Shown here: positions 1 to 6,449 of the stretch, piece by piece
Layout: each line of letters begins with the position of its first letter
Numbering within the stretch: the first letter of the stretch is position 1
Assembly: GCA_030039575.1 (NCBI GenBank)
Contig: JASHVH010000090.1
Span: forward strand, 1 to 8,047
Direction of reading: 5' to 3'
Source: Acidimicrobiales bacterium
GTDB taxonomy: Bacteria; Actinomycetota; Acidimicrobiia; Acidimicrobiales; Palsa-688
Length of the DNA stretch: 8,047 nucleotides
Program-made: the position numbers and the translations under genes
Notes under the pieces: generated by a model
What the model was told of the DNA's origin: nothing
Database searches by the model: none
The model's input: only the letters and a program-made list of their open reading frames with translations

Positions 1-370
1 GCCCACGCTTTACTTTCCACTGTGGCGGTCGTAGCCGCCCTGGTGCATGTCGAACTCGTGCACTACTACATAGCGAGCTTGTGGAAGCGCGGGCTCTGGG
101 CTGCCATGACGGCGGCGTTTGTCGGTGTCGTAGTCTGGGTGCGCGTCATAAAGCCTGTTACGCGGCTAAGACGTCCCTGGGAGGTCGAAGCAGTCACCTC
201 GGAGCCAGGCGCGACCTGGACAGTCACCCTGCGCCCTGTCGGCCACGACGGGTTCAACTTCGTCCCGGGTCAGTTTGGTTGGCTGAGCCTCAACCGGTCC
301 GCGTTCGCGTTTCGCTCACCTCGGCGTGCCCGGCGAGCGGGTACATACTGAACGTTTCAATTTCGTTTAG
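1..370 (+). pseudogene. Ferric-reductase-like transmembrane flavoprotein, 5'-partial and internally deleted
   Basis: The gene is already open at base 1 in frame 1. It encodes a hydrophobic helix with His residues (VHVELVHYY), a second helix (AAFVGVVVWVRVI), the link RLRRPWEVEAV, and the beginning of a ferredoxin-reductase-type FAD domain with the hallmark PGQFGWLSL (about bases 268-294). The family should continue with an S-P-F-x-x-x-H-P-F-S flavin-binding segment and a whole NAD(P)-binding domain of roughly 150 more residues. Frame 1 instead degenerates into Arg-rich sequence and stops at 349-351. From about base 311, frame 2 reads FAHLGVPGERVHTERFNFV and stops at TAG 368-370. That is exactly the kind of C-terminal tail these reductases have (LGVP..RIHTE.F). 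I read this as a fused start and end with the middle deleted and a frame change at about 300-313. The product should bind neither flavin nor NAD properly. A sequencing or assembly collapse is the alternative. Confidence 0.72.
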
Positions 371-374
371 AGGA
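369..374 (+). promoter_or_regulatory. Shine-Dalgarno of the microprotein, overlapping the upstream stop
   Basis: AGAGGA lies 7 bases before ATG 382 and shares two bases with the TAG stop (368-370) of the reductase frame. The arrangement suggests translational coupling between the reductase gene and the small gene after it. This is inferred from spacing only. Confidence 0.5.
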
Positions 375-381
375 TCACACC

Positions 382-474
382 ATGCGCCACGCTTACACCA
401 CGCGGATCTCCGTCATGGTGGCCATTGTCATTCTCGCCGCCTGTTTGGTCTTTGCTGCCGCCCAAAGTGCCTGA
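382..474 (+). CDS. 30-residue hydrophobic microprotein (single membrane segment)
   Basis: ATG 382 to TGA 472-474 encodes 30 residues: a basic N-terminus (MRHAYTTR), then an uninterrupted hydrophobic stretch of about 17-18 residues (VMVAIVILAACLVFAAA) and the end QSA. The basic-then-hydrophobic order fits either a single-pass membrane peptide or an isolated signal peptide. LAAC at residues 18-21 matches a lipobox, but only nine residues follow the Cys, so a normal lipoprotein is unlikely. It starts 11 bases after the reductase stop and has a good Shine-Dalgarno, so it is probably the last gene of that operon. I do not recognise a family. It could also be the remnant of a larger secreted protein, but reading past the stop gives only 14 codons before the next TGA. 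Moderate confidence that it is translated. Confidence 0.5.
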   Translation: MRHAYTTRISVMVAIVILAACLVFAAAQSA

Positions 475-655
475 GCGGCCGTTCAGGCGCGGAAAGGCGC
501 TTGGGGGATGAGGCCCTGACGAAGCTCTGACCAGGGGCTCTCTAGCCCGGTACGAACGGGAGTCGTTGAACTTGCCGTCAGTCGCGGGGACCGACCAGTG
601 AACGGTCCCGCAGTCGGGAGCTTTCGTCGGGTCTCTCGCCGAAGAGGAAGCCGAG

Positions 656-1162
656 CTAACTCGGCAGGCGGATAAGGAAGAGCCACGCGTTGACGACGCC
701 GCCGGCAAGACTTGACACAACCGCCGGGATCAGCCAGTACAACCCGCCGCCTGCGCCGGCAAGCAAGGTGGTCCCGGCCACACCCACCAATAGCGCCGTG
801 ACCGTGTTCGGGGAGAACCGCTCGATATACCGGGCCACGCCGGGCTCGGGAGCATGGCCAGCACGGCGGTCCAGCGTGAGCAACGCGGCTCCGGAAAGCA
901 CCGCCAAAGCAACGAGCTCCGCGCCCACCGCCGTCGATGGTTGGGGGGCTACAAGCACTACGGCCGCCAGGACCGAGGTCATGAACAGCACGAGAGTCTG
1001 AGCGGCCCGGGAGCGGAGCGGTCGCGATTGGGATAGAGCGGTTGCCTTCACGGACACCGCCACGAACAGCAGGCCGGTCAACGCGCCGGCCACAGCAGCA
1101 ACCGCTCCGCCAAAAGTGGCCCACGCGACCGGGGCGTACCCACTTGGTTGCACCGTGGCCAC
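656..1162 (-). CDS. Integral membrane protein of unknown function, five predicted helices
   Basis: 168 residues on the minus strand. Hydrophobic segments lie at about 13-38, 53-72, 79-97, 120-136 and 140-165, so this is almost entirely membrane protein. Features that look conserved are the GALTGLLFVAVSV run in helix 1, the basic loop RPLRSRAAQTL before helix 2, LDRRAGH after helix 3, the RYIERFSPNT segment before helix 4, and YWLIPAV with VVNAWLFLIRL at the end. I recall actinobacterial hypothetical membrane proteins with this pattern but no established function, and there is no catalytic motif. The start is uncertain. GTG 1160-1162 is used here and GTG 1151-1153 would remove three residues. 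Neither has a convincing Shine-Dalgarno, and the frame stays open up to 1219 without another standard start. It is transcribed towards the reductase/microprotein pair and divergently from the gene at 1539. Confidence 0.75.
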   Translation of the reverse strand: MATVQPSGYAPVAWATFGGAVAAVAGALTGLLFVAVSVKATALSQSRPLRSRAAQTLVLFMTSVLAAVVLVAPQPSTAVGAELVALAVLSGAALLTLDRRAGHAPEPGVARYIERFSPNTVTALLVGVAGTTLLAGAGGGLYWLIPAVVSSLAGGVVNAWLFLIRLPS

Positions 1163-1241
1163 ACCGCGAACGATAGCGAGTCCGTCCCGTAGACGCAGAA
1201 CGACAGCGCGGCCGGTTCAGTTGTCCGAGCCAACCCCCGCT

Positions 1242-1290
1242 CGGGCTCGGCATACCCCTGGCAAATGCCCTGGTGTCTGCTTCGAGCCCG
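1242..1290. repeat. Perfect 8-bp inverted repeat with a structured 33-base interior
   Basis: CGGGCTCG (1242-1249) is the exact reverse complement of CGAGCCCG (1283-1290). Inside it GCAT (1250-1253) can pair with ATGC (1265-1268), and the tract CCTGG occurs twice. It could be an operator for the divergent genes, the terminator-like end of an upstream leader, or chance in GC-rich DNA. No U tract follows on either strand, so a terminator is unlikely. Confidence 0.3.
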
Positions 1291-1527
1291 TTTCGCGGCT
1301 TACCCGCCGGGCAGAGTCGCGCGCCCCCGCGTACCGACCCACGCCGATGTACGGCAGCGCGGGCGGGTCGCCTGGACCGGCGTGAACCCCGGGGGACATC
1401 GCACCCGCGTCACGGGCCTTATTGGCTGGCCGCCAGGACCGGCGCGGTAAAGGTACGCGATCAGGGAACAGTTGGGGAACAGCGCTTCGGTAGCCATCGG
1501 GGTGCCGGTGTAACGGCCGGTCAAACG

Positions 1528-1534
1528 AAAGGAG
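1528..1534 (+). promoter_or_regulatory. Shine-Dalgarno deciding the GTG start at 1539
   Basis: AAAGGAG lies 4 bases before GTG 1539-1541. No ATG occurs nearby in frame, and the residues after this GTG give a well-formed signal peptide, so the GTG start is well supported despite the short spacing. Confidence 0.7.
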
Positions 1535-1538
1535 CCAA

Positions 1539-2255
1539 GTGAGGAACGTCAGCATCAAAGCGGGAGCAGGTCTCGCCGCCGGAGTAGTTACCGTCGTGGC
1601 AGCTCTCACCATATTGCCGCTCGGCAATGCCAGCGCGGCCAAACTTAGCGACCAACGCCAGGCCGGCACAGTTACCATCCAGTCTTGGGTTTACGTCCCG
1701 CTTACCGAGAACGGCCTGTCCGGCACCGCTTGGCAATGCAGCAAGCTAACCGGGGCCATCTCAGACCAAAGCGGGGGGCCCACCTGGCAGGACGACGCCC
1801 AGTACTCCGCTCCCACGCAAATGACGGGAGCGGCAGCGGCGGCCGCTGCCAGCAAGGAATGCGCTGACAAGGTGCCCTCAGGTGGCGTCGTGCTTGTGCC
1901 ACCGCCCGAGCCTGGGCAATATGCCCTGGGCAGCTACACAGCGACTCCGGGCGCTGCGAGCGCCAGCCAGTTCACCGGTCTGAGCACGTTTTACAGCCAG
2001 CAGACAATCGCCGGCCAGAAGGGCACCATTTTCTTGACCATCGCCTCTACCTACAACGTCACCGACAACCCGGTCGACGTAAATGGGGTTGAGGTCCCGC
2101 CAGGAAGGACCGGCCCAGATGCCACGTTCGTCATCACCGGGGGAACAGGCGCTTATGCCGGGCTGCAAGGCAGCGGTACGTGGCAGGGCGATTTCATCCT
2201 ACCGACGTGGTGCTACCGCCTGGCCACAGTGAACGTCTGGTACGCCACTAAGTAG
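1539..2255 (+). CDS. Secreted protein with C-terminal beta-barrel-like Gly-rich motif
   Basis: 238 residues. A classical Sec signal peptide comes first: basic tip with K7, hydrophobic core at about 8-29, and AxA-type cleavage after residue 33 or 34 (NASA-A-KLSD). The mature part is rich in Gly, Thr, Ser and Ala and poor in charge, as in extracellular beta proteins, with a run of seven alanines at 98-104. Near the end, ITGGTGAYAGLQGSGTW (199-215) closely resembles the Gly-rich strand-turn motif of allene-oxide-cyclase/dirigent-type barrels and related actinobacterial secreted proteins. I infer such a fold for about 120-238 by this motif only. Three Cys remain after cleavage (67, 108, 225), so at most one intramolecular disulfide plus a free thiol. 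No catalytic residue can be named. A terminator lies about 30 bases after the stop and the upstream neighbour is divergent, so it is probably monocistronic. Function unknown. Confidence 0.85.
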   Translation: MRNVSIKAGAGLAAGVVTVVAALTILPLGNASAAKLSDQRQAGTVTIQSWVYVPLTENGLSGTAWQCSKLTGAISDQSGGPTWQDDAQYSAPTQMTGAAAAAAASKECADKVPSGGVVLVPPPEPGQYALGSYTATPGAASASQFTGLSTFYSQQTIAGQKGTIFLTIASTYNVTDNPVDVNGVEVPPGRTGPDATFVITGGTGAYAGLQGSGTWQGDFILPTWCYRLATVNVWYATK

Positions 2256-2285
2256 GGGCACCGCCCGACCGGCCCAGAACGAGGG

Positions 2286-2312
2286 AAAGGGAGCTCGAGG
2301 AGGCTCCCTTTT
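2286..2312 (+). terminator. Rho-independent-type terminator after the secreted protein gene
   Basis: AAAGGGAGC (2286-2294) and GCTCCCTTT (2303-2311) form a perfect 9-bp stem around an 8-base loop. T continues to 2312 before CC, so the downstream T run is only four bases. It starts 30 bases after the TAG at 2253-2255 and ends 25 bases before the regulator ATG. It should insulate the regulator from upstream transcription. Confidence 0.75.
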
Positions 2313-2322
2313 CCGCACGCCA

Positions 2323-2338
2323 TGACATAATTTCCTCA
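2323..2338 (+). promoter_or_regulatory. Extended -10 promoter for a leaderless transcript of the regulator
   Basis: TGACATAAT at 2323-2331 matches an extended -10 (TGN followed by CATAAT, one mismatch from TATAAT). It sits in a short AT-rich patch that stands out from its surroundings. Six bases separate its end from A2338, so the predicted transcription start coincides with the A of the ATG. No Shine-Dalgarno precedes that ATG, which is consistent with leaderless translation, common in actinobacteria. No -35 match is visible, and the -35 position falls inside the terminator stem. Confidence 0.6.
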
Positions 2339-5300
2339 TGCCTCCCCCCGTCGTCGGGGAAGTACCCACTGGACAAGCACCGCTCCTGGTCAGCCTGCTC
2401 GGCCCGTTCTCGGTGGCCTCGGAAGAACGTCTGGCTGGGCCCTGGGAGCGGCCCGTGGCCAAGCGCCTATGTGCCCTTGTCCTGCTGAGCCCGGGCCGGC
2501 GGGTCACCCGGTTGGAAGCCTGCCAAGCGCTCTTCTCCAACCTGGCCCCCACCGAGGCGGCCAGGGGGCTGTCCAAAGCCCTGTCAATGGCGCGGGCGGC
2601 GCTCGACCCGCTGGGAGACCCGGGCAGAGGCCTGCTTCGAGCCGACCGTGGTCACATCTGGGCCGACCCCGGTTGCCCGTTGGAGGTTGACTGCGAGGCC
2701 CAGCAGGAGTTGTTGCGGTCAGCCCTCGACGCCAAGCCAGGCCAAGCGCGCGACGACCTCTTCGCCCTCGCCCTCGCCAACCAGGGGGCCTTGCTCGAAG
2801 ATGAACCCGCGGCTGAGTGGGCGCACCAACTGCGGGAGCGCCTCGAGTGGGCGCGCCAGGAGGCGCGGCTCACTTTGGCCCGGGACCGTACAAGGGGTTT
2901 TGGCCATTGCCGGCCGACCGACGTAGTAGATGCCTGGGAAGCTTGCCTGGCCCACGACGCCACATGCGAAGAAGGCGCCTGTGCGCTCATGCGGGTCTAC
3001 CAGGCTCAAGGAAAACAGGCGCTCGTCGGAGAGACGTACCGCCGTTGCCGGTCGGCCCTGGAGCAGCTAGGGCTGCGCATTTCTCCAGCCCTGGACGAAG
3101 TTTACGGGGAGGGCCTACCAGCTGAGCGCGGTCCCGGCACGCCCAAAGAGGCTTCTTCACCGCCGGCAGGGGCCCCTTATGCGGAAGAACGCCGCCCGGT
3201 GAGCGTACTGTTCGCTGAGCTTTCGGGTACCGCTGGCTTCAACCGGGCCGACCCCGAAGATCTGCGCGACGCGGTCAGGCAAGCGGTGGTGGGGCTCATA
3301 ACCGAGGTTGAACGGCTAGGGGGTACTGTCACCTCGGTGTCGGGAGCCGGCTTGCAGGCTCTTTTCGGCGCGCCAGCCTCGCATGAAGACGACCCGGAGC
3401 GAGCGGTGCGCGCCGCCTACAGGATGCTGTCATCCCTTGCCAGCCAAAGCCTTCTCTCGTTGCGAGTAGGAGTCGAGACCGGCCCCGCCGTCGTAGGGCC
3501 TATCGCCAAGTCGGCCCGCGCCGACTACGGCGCGGTTGGGGAAGTCGTCGGTGCCGCGGCGTCGTTGCAGTCGGTGGCCCGGCCTTCCTCGGTGCTGGTC
3601 GGCCCGGCCACCCGTTCGGGTACCGAGGGGCTCTTCGAATGGGGCCCGAGCGAAGACGTCATTATTTCGGCGGGTATGAAACCCTTCGTCGCCTCCTACC
3701 TAGAGCGGCCGAGGGCACGGCCGGTAGGCCAAGCCGGGCGGCGGGGCCTGGCCAGCTCAGCCCCCTTGGTGGGACGGAAACGGGAGATCTCGTTCCTCCG
3801 GGAAACCCTTCAAGAGATGACGGCAGGAAAAGGTGGCCTGGTGGTTATCGCCGGCGAGCCCGGTCTCGGCAAGACCCGGCTGGTACAGGAGTGCCGCAAG
3901 CTCTTCATGGCCTGGGTGGGGAGCGCCTCGGGCCGCTTGCCACTGTGGCTCGAAGGCCGTTCGGCTTCCTACGCCTCCACTAGCCCTTACGGGCTCTACC
4001 AACAGCTGCTGGCGGCATGGGTGGGAGTGGCGCCAGACGAAACGGCGGACCGCGTAAGGGCGGCGTTCGAGCGGGCGATCAAGGCAGTCTTCGCCGGTGG
4101 GGCCACCCAGGAGCAGACCGGGCTCCTGTCCCAACTCATGGGGCTCGGCCCGGGGACGGCGGAAAGGTCGCTGTCGCGGCTGAGCCCCGAGCAATTGCAA
4201 CGGGCCAGCTTCAGCGCGGTCGAGGCAGTAATCACCCGGCTCAGGAGCTTCGGTCCCACGGTCCTGGTCCTCGAAGACCTGCACTGGTCGGACCCGACAT
4301 CGCTCCACCTGACGGCCGAGATCGCTGCCCTGACCAAAGACGGGCCGCTGTTGCTGCTGCTCACCCGGCGCCCGGAGCCCGATCCGGGCGTCTCTGCCCT
4401 CGAAGAGACTTTGGCGAGCAGCAGCGGCATCACGTTCCGCAGGCTGGAACTGGCCCCGCTGGGGCCAGAGCCGACCCGCGCGTTGGTGCTGGCCCTGCTC
4501 GGCCGGGGTGCCGAGGACGAGGTCGTCTCGGCCGTTACCCACAGCACCGAGGGGAACCCCCTGTTCGTGGAGGAGCGGCTTTCCTCGTTGCTTGAGACCG
4601 GTGCGCTCAAGCGGGCCGAGGCCGGTTGGCAACTCGCCTCCAGCCCTTCTGGCGGAGTCCCCGAAGCTCTCGAGCGCCTTGTCCGTGCCCGCGTGGACCG
4701 GCTCGACCCTGGCCCTCATGAGGCGCTTGTTGCCGCGTCGGTGCTCGGTCCGGAGTTCGGCGTGGGCGCTCTGAGCACTGTCACCGACCTGAACGGACAA
4801 CTCGCCGGCGCCGTTTCAGCGCTTTGTTCCGGTGGTCTTTTGGTGGCATTGCGCCAGTCCCCGGAACCCGTCTACCGTTTCCGCCACGCTTTTATCCAGG
4901 AAGCCACTTACGCAGGTTTGCTCCGGGAACAACGGCGCCAGTTGCACGCCCGGGCCGCGTGGGGCTTGGAGGAACTGTCGTCGGGCAGGCTCGAAGAAGC
5001 GGCGGGCGTCCTCGGCCACCACTTCGCTCTGGCCGGCGAAAACGGTAGAGCTGCTCATTACTTGGAACTGGCGGGGGACCGCGCCAGTGCTGCTTTTGCC
5101 AATGACGAAGCCGTGACTTCGTACCGGCGCGCACTGGAATTGCTGAGCGAAGCCTCCGCGGTCGAAGCCCCCGGAGCCGAAGACCGGGCAAGGATTACCG
5201 GACTTCGGGCCAAGCTGGCCGAAGTCCTCCTGCGCAGCAGCCGTTATTCCGAGGCGCGCCAGGTACTGCTGGAAGGGCTTGCAGCTGTAGGCGCCGACGA

Positions 5301-6294
5301 CCCTTTCAGCACGGCCCGCCTGCATGCACTTCACGGGCGTTTGGAAACGTCGGACCACAACTACGAAGCCGCCCTTGCCGCCTTTGAGGCCGCCAGCAAC
5401 CTCTTAGGGGAAGACCCAGCCGGCCTTGACCAAATGTGCCTCGACCTGTGGCTGGAGATCCAGGTGGACGGCAGGGTCTACCTCTATTATTGGCTCAACC
5501 AACCCGAGAAGGCGGTCGCCATTCTGGATCTCGTCGGGCCGGTCATCGAAGCCCGAGGGGCACCCCGCCGCCAGCAGAGCTTCTACTGGATGGTAGCCAT
5601 GCAGCGGGCGCGCGCTACCCGGTACCGGATCGATGACCAGATGCTTAGTGACTTGGTCAAAGCCCTCGCCATTGCCCGGGAGCACCTGAGCGAGCCCGAC
5701 ATAGCCACCATGTTGTTCGTGCTGGGCTTTGCCTTGCTCTGGCACGGCGACCTGGACGAGGCCAAGGAGCGCCTGGAGGAGTCAATGGAGCTGACCGAGC
5801 GTACAGGAGACGTGATCCTGCGGGCACGCTGCCTCTGCTACCTCGACGTCGCCGCTCTTCGTCGCCATGACCCGGGCACGATCCGCACCTTGGCGCCCCA
5901 AGCTATCGAAGCGGCTGAGGCTGCCAACTACCCGGAGTACGTGGCGTCGGCCAGGGCCGCCCAAGCGTGGGTCGCCTGGCAAGATGGGCGGGAGCGAGAC
6001 GTGCTGGCCCTGGCCGGCCAGGCGCTCGAGCTGTGGGCGACCACGGTTGTCTCCTACTCCTGGTACTGGATATGCCTCTGGCCGCTCATCGCCGTGCGGC
6101 TGGCCCATGGCCAAACAGGCGAAGCCGTGGGCGCCGCCCGCCAGTTGCTGCCGCCGCCGCAACAACGTTTGCCCGACGAACTGGAGTCGCTGACCGAGTC
6201 CGCCATTGCTGCCTGGGAGGGCAAGGAGCCTGACAAGGCGGCGACGCTGTTGGGCGAAGCCGTCGAGGAGGCTCGCCGGCTCCGTTACGCGTGA
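2338..6294 (+). CDS. SARP-BTAD-degenerate cyclase-STAND ATPase-TPR transcriptional regulator
   Basis: 1318 residues; presumably a cytoplasmic DNA-binding regulator of the AfsR/SARP type. Domains in order: OmpR-like winged helix at about 16-109 (LLGPFSV start, RGLSKALSMARAAL recognition region); bacterial transcriptional activator domain at about 115-260 (ends LGLRISPALDEVYGEGL); class III nucleotidyl cyclase-like domain at about 284-450; ATPase at about 476-760 with LVGRKREI, Walker A GEPGLGKT (506-513), Walker B VLVLEDLHWSD (642-652) and TEGNPLFVEE (737-746); the FRHAFIQEATY segment typical of MalT/LuxR-like STAND proteins at 848-858; then helical TPR-like repeats from about 900 to the end. 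The ATPase looks intact. In the cyclase domain every aligned catalytic position is changed, so it should not make cAMP or cGMP. There is no C-terminal LuxR helix-turn-helix, so DNA binding must come from the N-terminus. In this family, ATP and an inducer on the repeats usually drive oligomerisation. Its targets cannot be told from the sequence. Confidence 0.92.
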   Translation: MPPPVVGEVPTGQAPLLVSLLGPFSVASEERLAGPWERPVAKRLCALVLLSPGRRVTRLEACQALFSNLAPTEAARGLSKALSMARAALDPLGDPGRGLLRADRGHIWADPGCPLEVDCEAQQELLRSALDAKPGQARDDLFALALANQGALLEDEPAAEWAHQLRERLEWARQEARLTLARDRTRGFGHCRPTDVVDAWEACLAHDATCEEGACALMRVYQAQGKQALVGETYRRCRSALEQLGLRISPALDEVYGEGLPAERGPGTPKEASSPPAGAPYAEERRPVSVLFAELSGTAGFNRADPEDLRDAVRQAVVGLITEVERLGGTVTSVSGAGLQALFGAPASHEDDPERAVRAAYRMLSSLASQSLLSLRVGVETGPAVVGPIAKSARADYGAVGEVVGAAASLQSVARPSSVLVGPATRSGTEGLFEWGPSEDVIISAGMKPFVASYLERPRARPVGQAGRRGLASSAPLVGRKREISFLRETLQEMTAGKGGLVVIAGEPGLGKTRLVQECRKLFMAWVGSASGRLPLWLEGRSASYASTSPYGLYQQLLAAWVGVAPDETADRVRAAFERAIKAVFAGGATQEQTGLLSQLMGLGPGTAERSLSRLSPEQLQRASFSAVEAVITRLRSFGPTVLVLEDLHWSDPTSLHLTAEIAALTKDGPLLLLLTRRPEPDPGVSALEETLASSSGITFRRLELAPLGPEPTRALVLALLGRGAEDEVVSAVTHSTEGNPLFVEERLSSLLETGALKRAEAGWQLASSPSGGVPEALERLVRARVDRLDPGPHEALVAASVLGPEFGVGALSTVTDLNGQLAGAVSALCSGGLLVALRQSPEPVYRFRHAFIQEATYAGLLREQRRQLHARAAWGLEELSSGRLEEAAGVLGHHFALAGENGRAAHYLELAGDRASAAFANDEAVTSYRRALELLSEASAVEAPGAEDRARITGLRAKLAEVLLRSSRYSEARQVLLEGLAAVGADDPFSTARLHALHGRLETSDHNYEAALAAFEAASNLLGEDPAGLDQMCLDLWLEIQVDGRVYLYYWLNQPEKAVAILDLVGPVIEARGAPRRQQSFYWMVAMQRARATRYRIDDQMLSDLVKALAIAREHLSEPDIATMLFVLGFALLWHGDLDEAKERLEESMELTERTGDVILRARCLCYLDVAALRRHDPGTIRTLAPQAIEAAEAANYPEYVASARAAQAWVAWQDGRERDVLALAGQALELWATTVVSYSWYWICLWPLIAVRLAHGQTGEAVGAARQLLPPPQQRLPDELESLTESAIAAWEGKEPDKAATLLGEAVEEARRLRYA
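3181..3687 (+). other. Degenerate class III adenylate/guanylate cyclase domain inside the regulator
   Basis: The fold signature is clear: RRPVSVLFAELSG at 285-297, GGTV.........ALFGAP at 328-346, HEDDPERAVRAA at 348-359, LRVGVETG at 375-382, and VGEVVGAAASLQ at 400-411. Against the family consensus, the first metal Asp is Glu294, the base-recognition Lys is Ser333, the second metal Asp is Ala337, the Asp of VGD is Glu402, and the transition-state Asn and Arg are Gly405 and Ser409. The scaffold is kept while the chemistry is lost, pointing to a structural or ligand-sensing role. The alignment was made by eye. Confidence 0.8.
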
Positions 6295-6405
6295 ATCTGC
6301 TGGAGGCGCGACCGTCGTCGCGAGCGAGCGTTTGCCTCTACTGGACGAAGCTTTCACCAGGGGTCCCGGAGTTATTGTTCATTGTGGTTGGGCCAACGCG
6401 CTGGG

Positions 6406-6414
6406 TGGTATAAG
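6406..6414 (+). promoter_or_regulatory. Extended -10 promoter before the MauE-thioredoxin gene
   Basis: TGGTATAAG at 6406-6414 is a TGN-extended -10 with five of six TATAAT bases, in an otherwise GC-rich gap. TTGGGC at 6388-6393 is a possible -35 with a short 15-base spacer. Transcription would begin near 6420-6422, giving an untranslated leader of about 45 bases containing AAGGAG (6444-6449). The gene therefore need not depend on read-through from the regulator. Confidence 0.55.
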
Positions 6415-6443
6415 AAGGAAAACAGCGCGATCGTTAGGTCTCC

Positions 6444-6449
6444 AAGGAG
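6444..6449 (+). promoter_or_regulatory. Shine-Dalgarno-like AAGGAG before the MauE-thioredoxin start
   Basis: AAGGAG lies 17 bases before ATG 6467, longer than ideal, but exactly 8 bases before the in-frame CTG 6458-6460. Either the ATG is used with poor spacing, or translation begins at the rare CTG and adds three residues. Confidence 0.45.

Larger units (their letters stand above)
1163..1538. other. Intergenic region between divergent genes
   Basis: These 376 bases separate the minus-strand membrane protein from the plus-strand secreted protein. Reading frames crossing it on both strands are Arg/Pro-rich and look like chance GC-rich frames. It must hold the promoters of both genes, but I find no convincing -35/-10 pair. 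It contains an 8-bp inverted repeat (1242-1249 with 1283-1290), a weaker 6-bp CGACCC...GGGTCG repeat further on, and the Shine-Dalgarno at 1528-1534. Confidence 0.6.

Noticed and set aside
535..548. Hairpin GGGCT-CTCT-AGCCC between the convergent genes
   Set aside because: Only five base pairs and no T run on either strand; not convincing as a terminator for either the microprotein or the membrane protein.
483..1253. Minus-strand open frame of 256 codons overlapping the membrane protein
   Set aside because: It is in a different frame from the clear membrane protein on the same strand, and its translation is Arg/Cys-rich without helices or motifs.
1243..1300. Possible tRNA because of TTCGAGCCC resembling a T-arm
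   Set aside because: No matching T-stem, anticodon arm or acceptor stem can be folded at the required distances.
1415..1530. Promoter for the secreted protein gene (for example TTGGCT with TAAAGG)
   Set aside because: Spacing and hexamers are poor for any housekeeping-type promoter; not distinguishable from background.
1217..1678. Minus-strand open frame covering the intergenic region and the signal peptide of the secreted protein
   Set aside because: It overlaps a well-supported plus-strand signal peptide and has no Shine-Dalgarno or family resemblance; chance frame in GC-rich DNA.
3757..4800. Long minus-strand open frame (347 codons) opposite the ATPase region
   Set aside because: It is the antisense shadow of a strongly coding GC-rich gene; its translation is Gln/Arg/Gly-rich with no recognisable domain.
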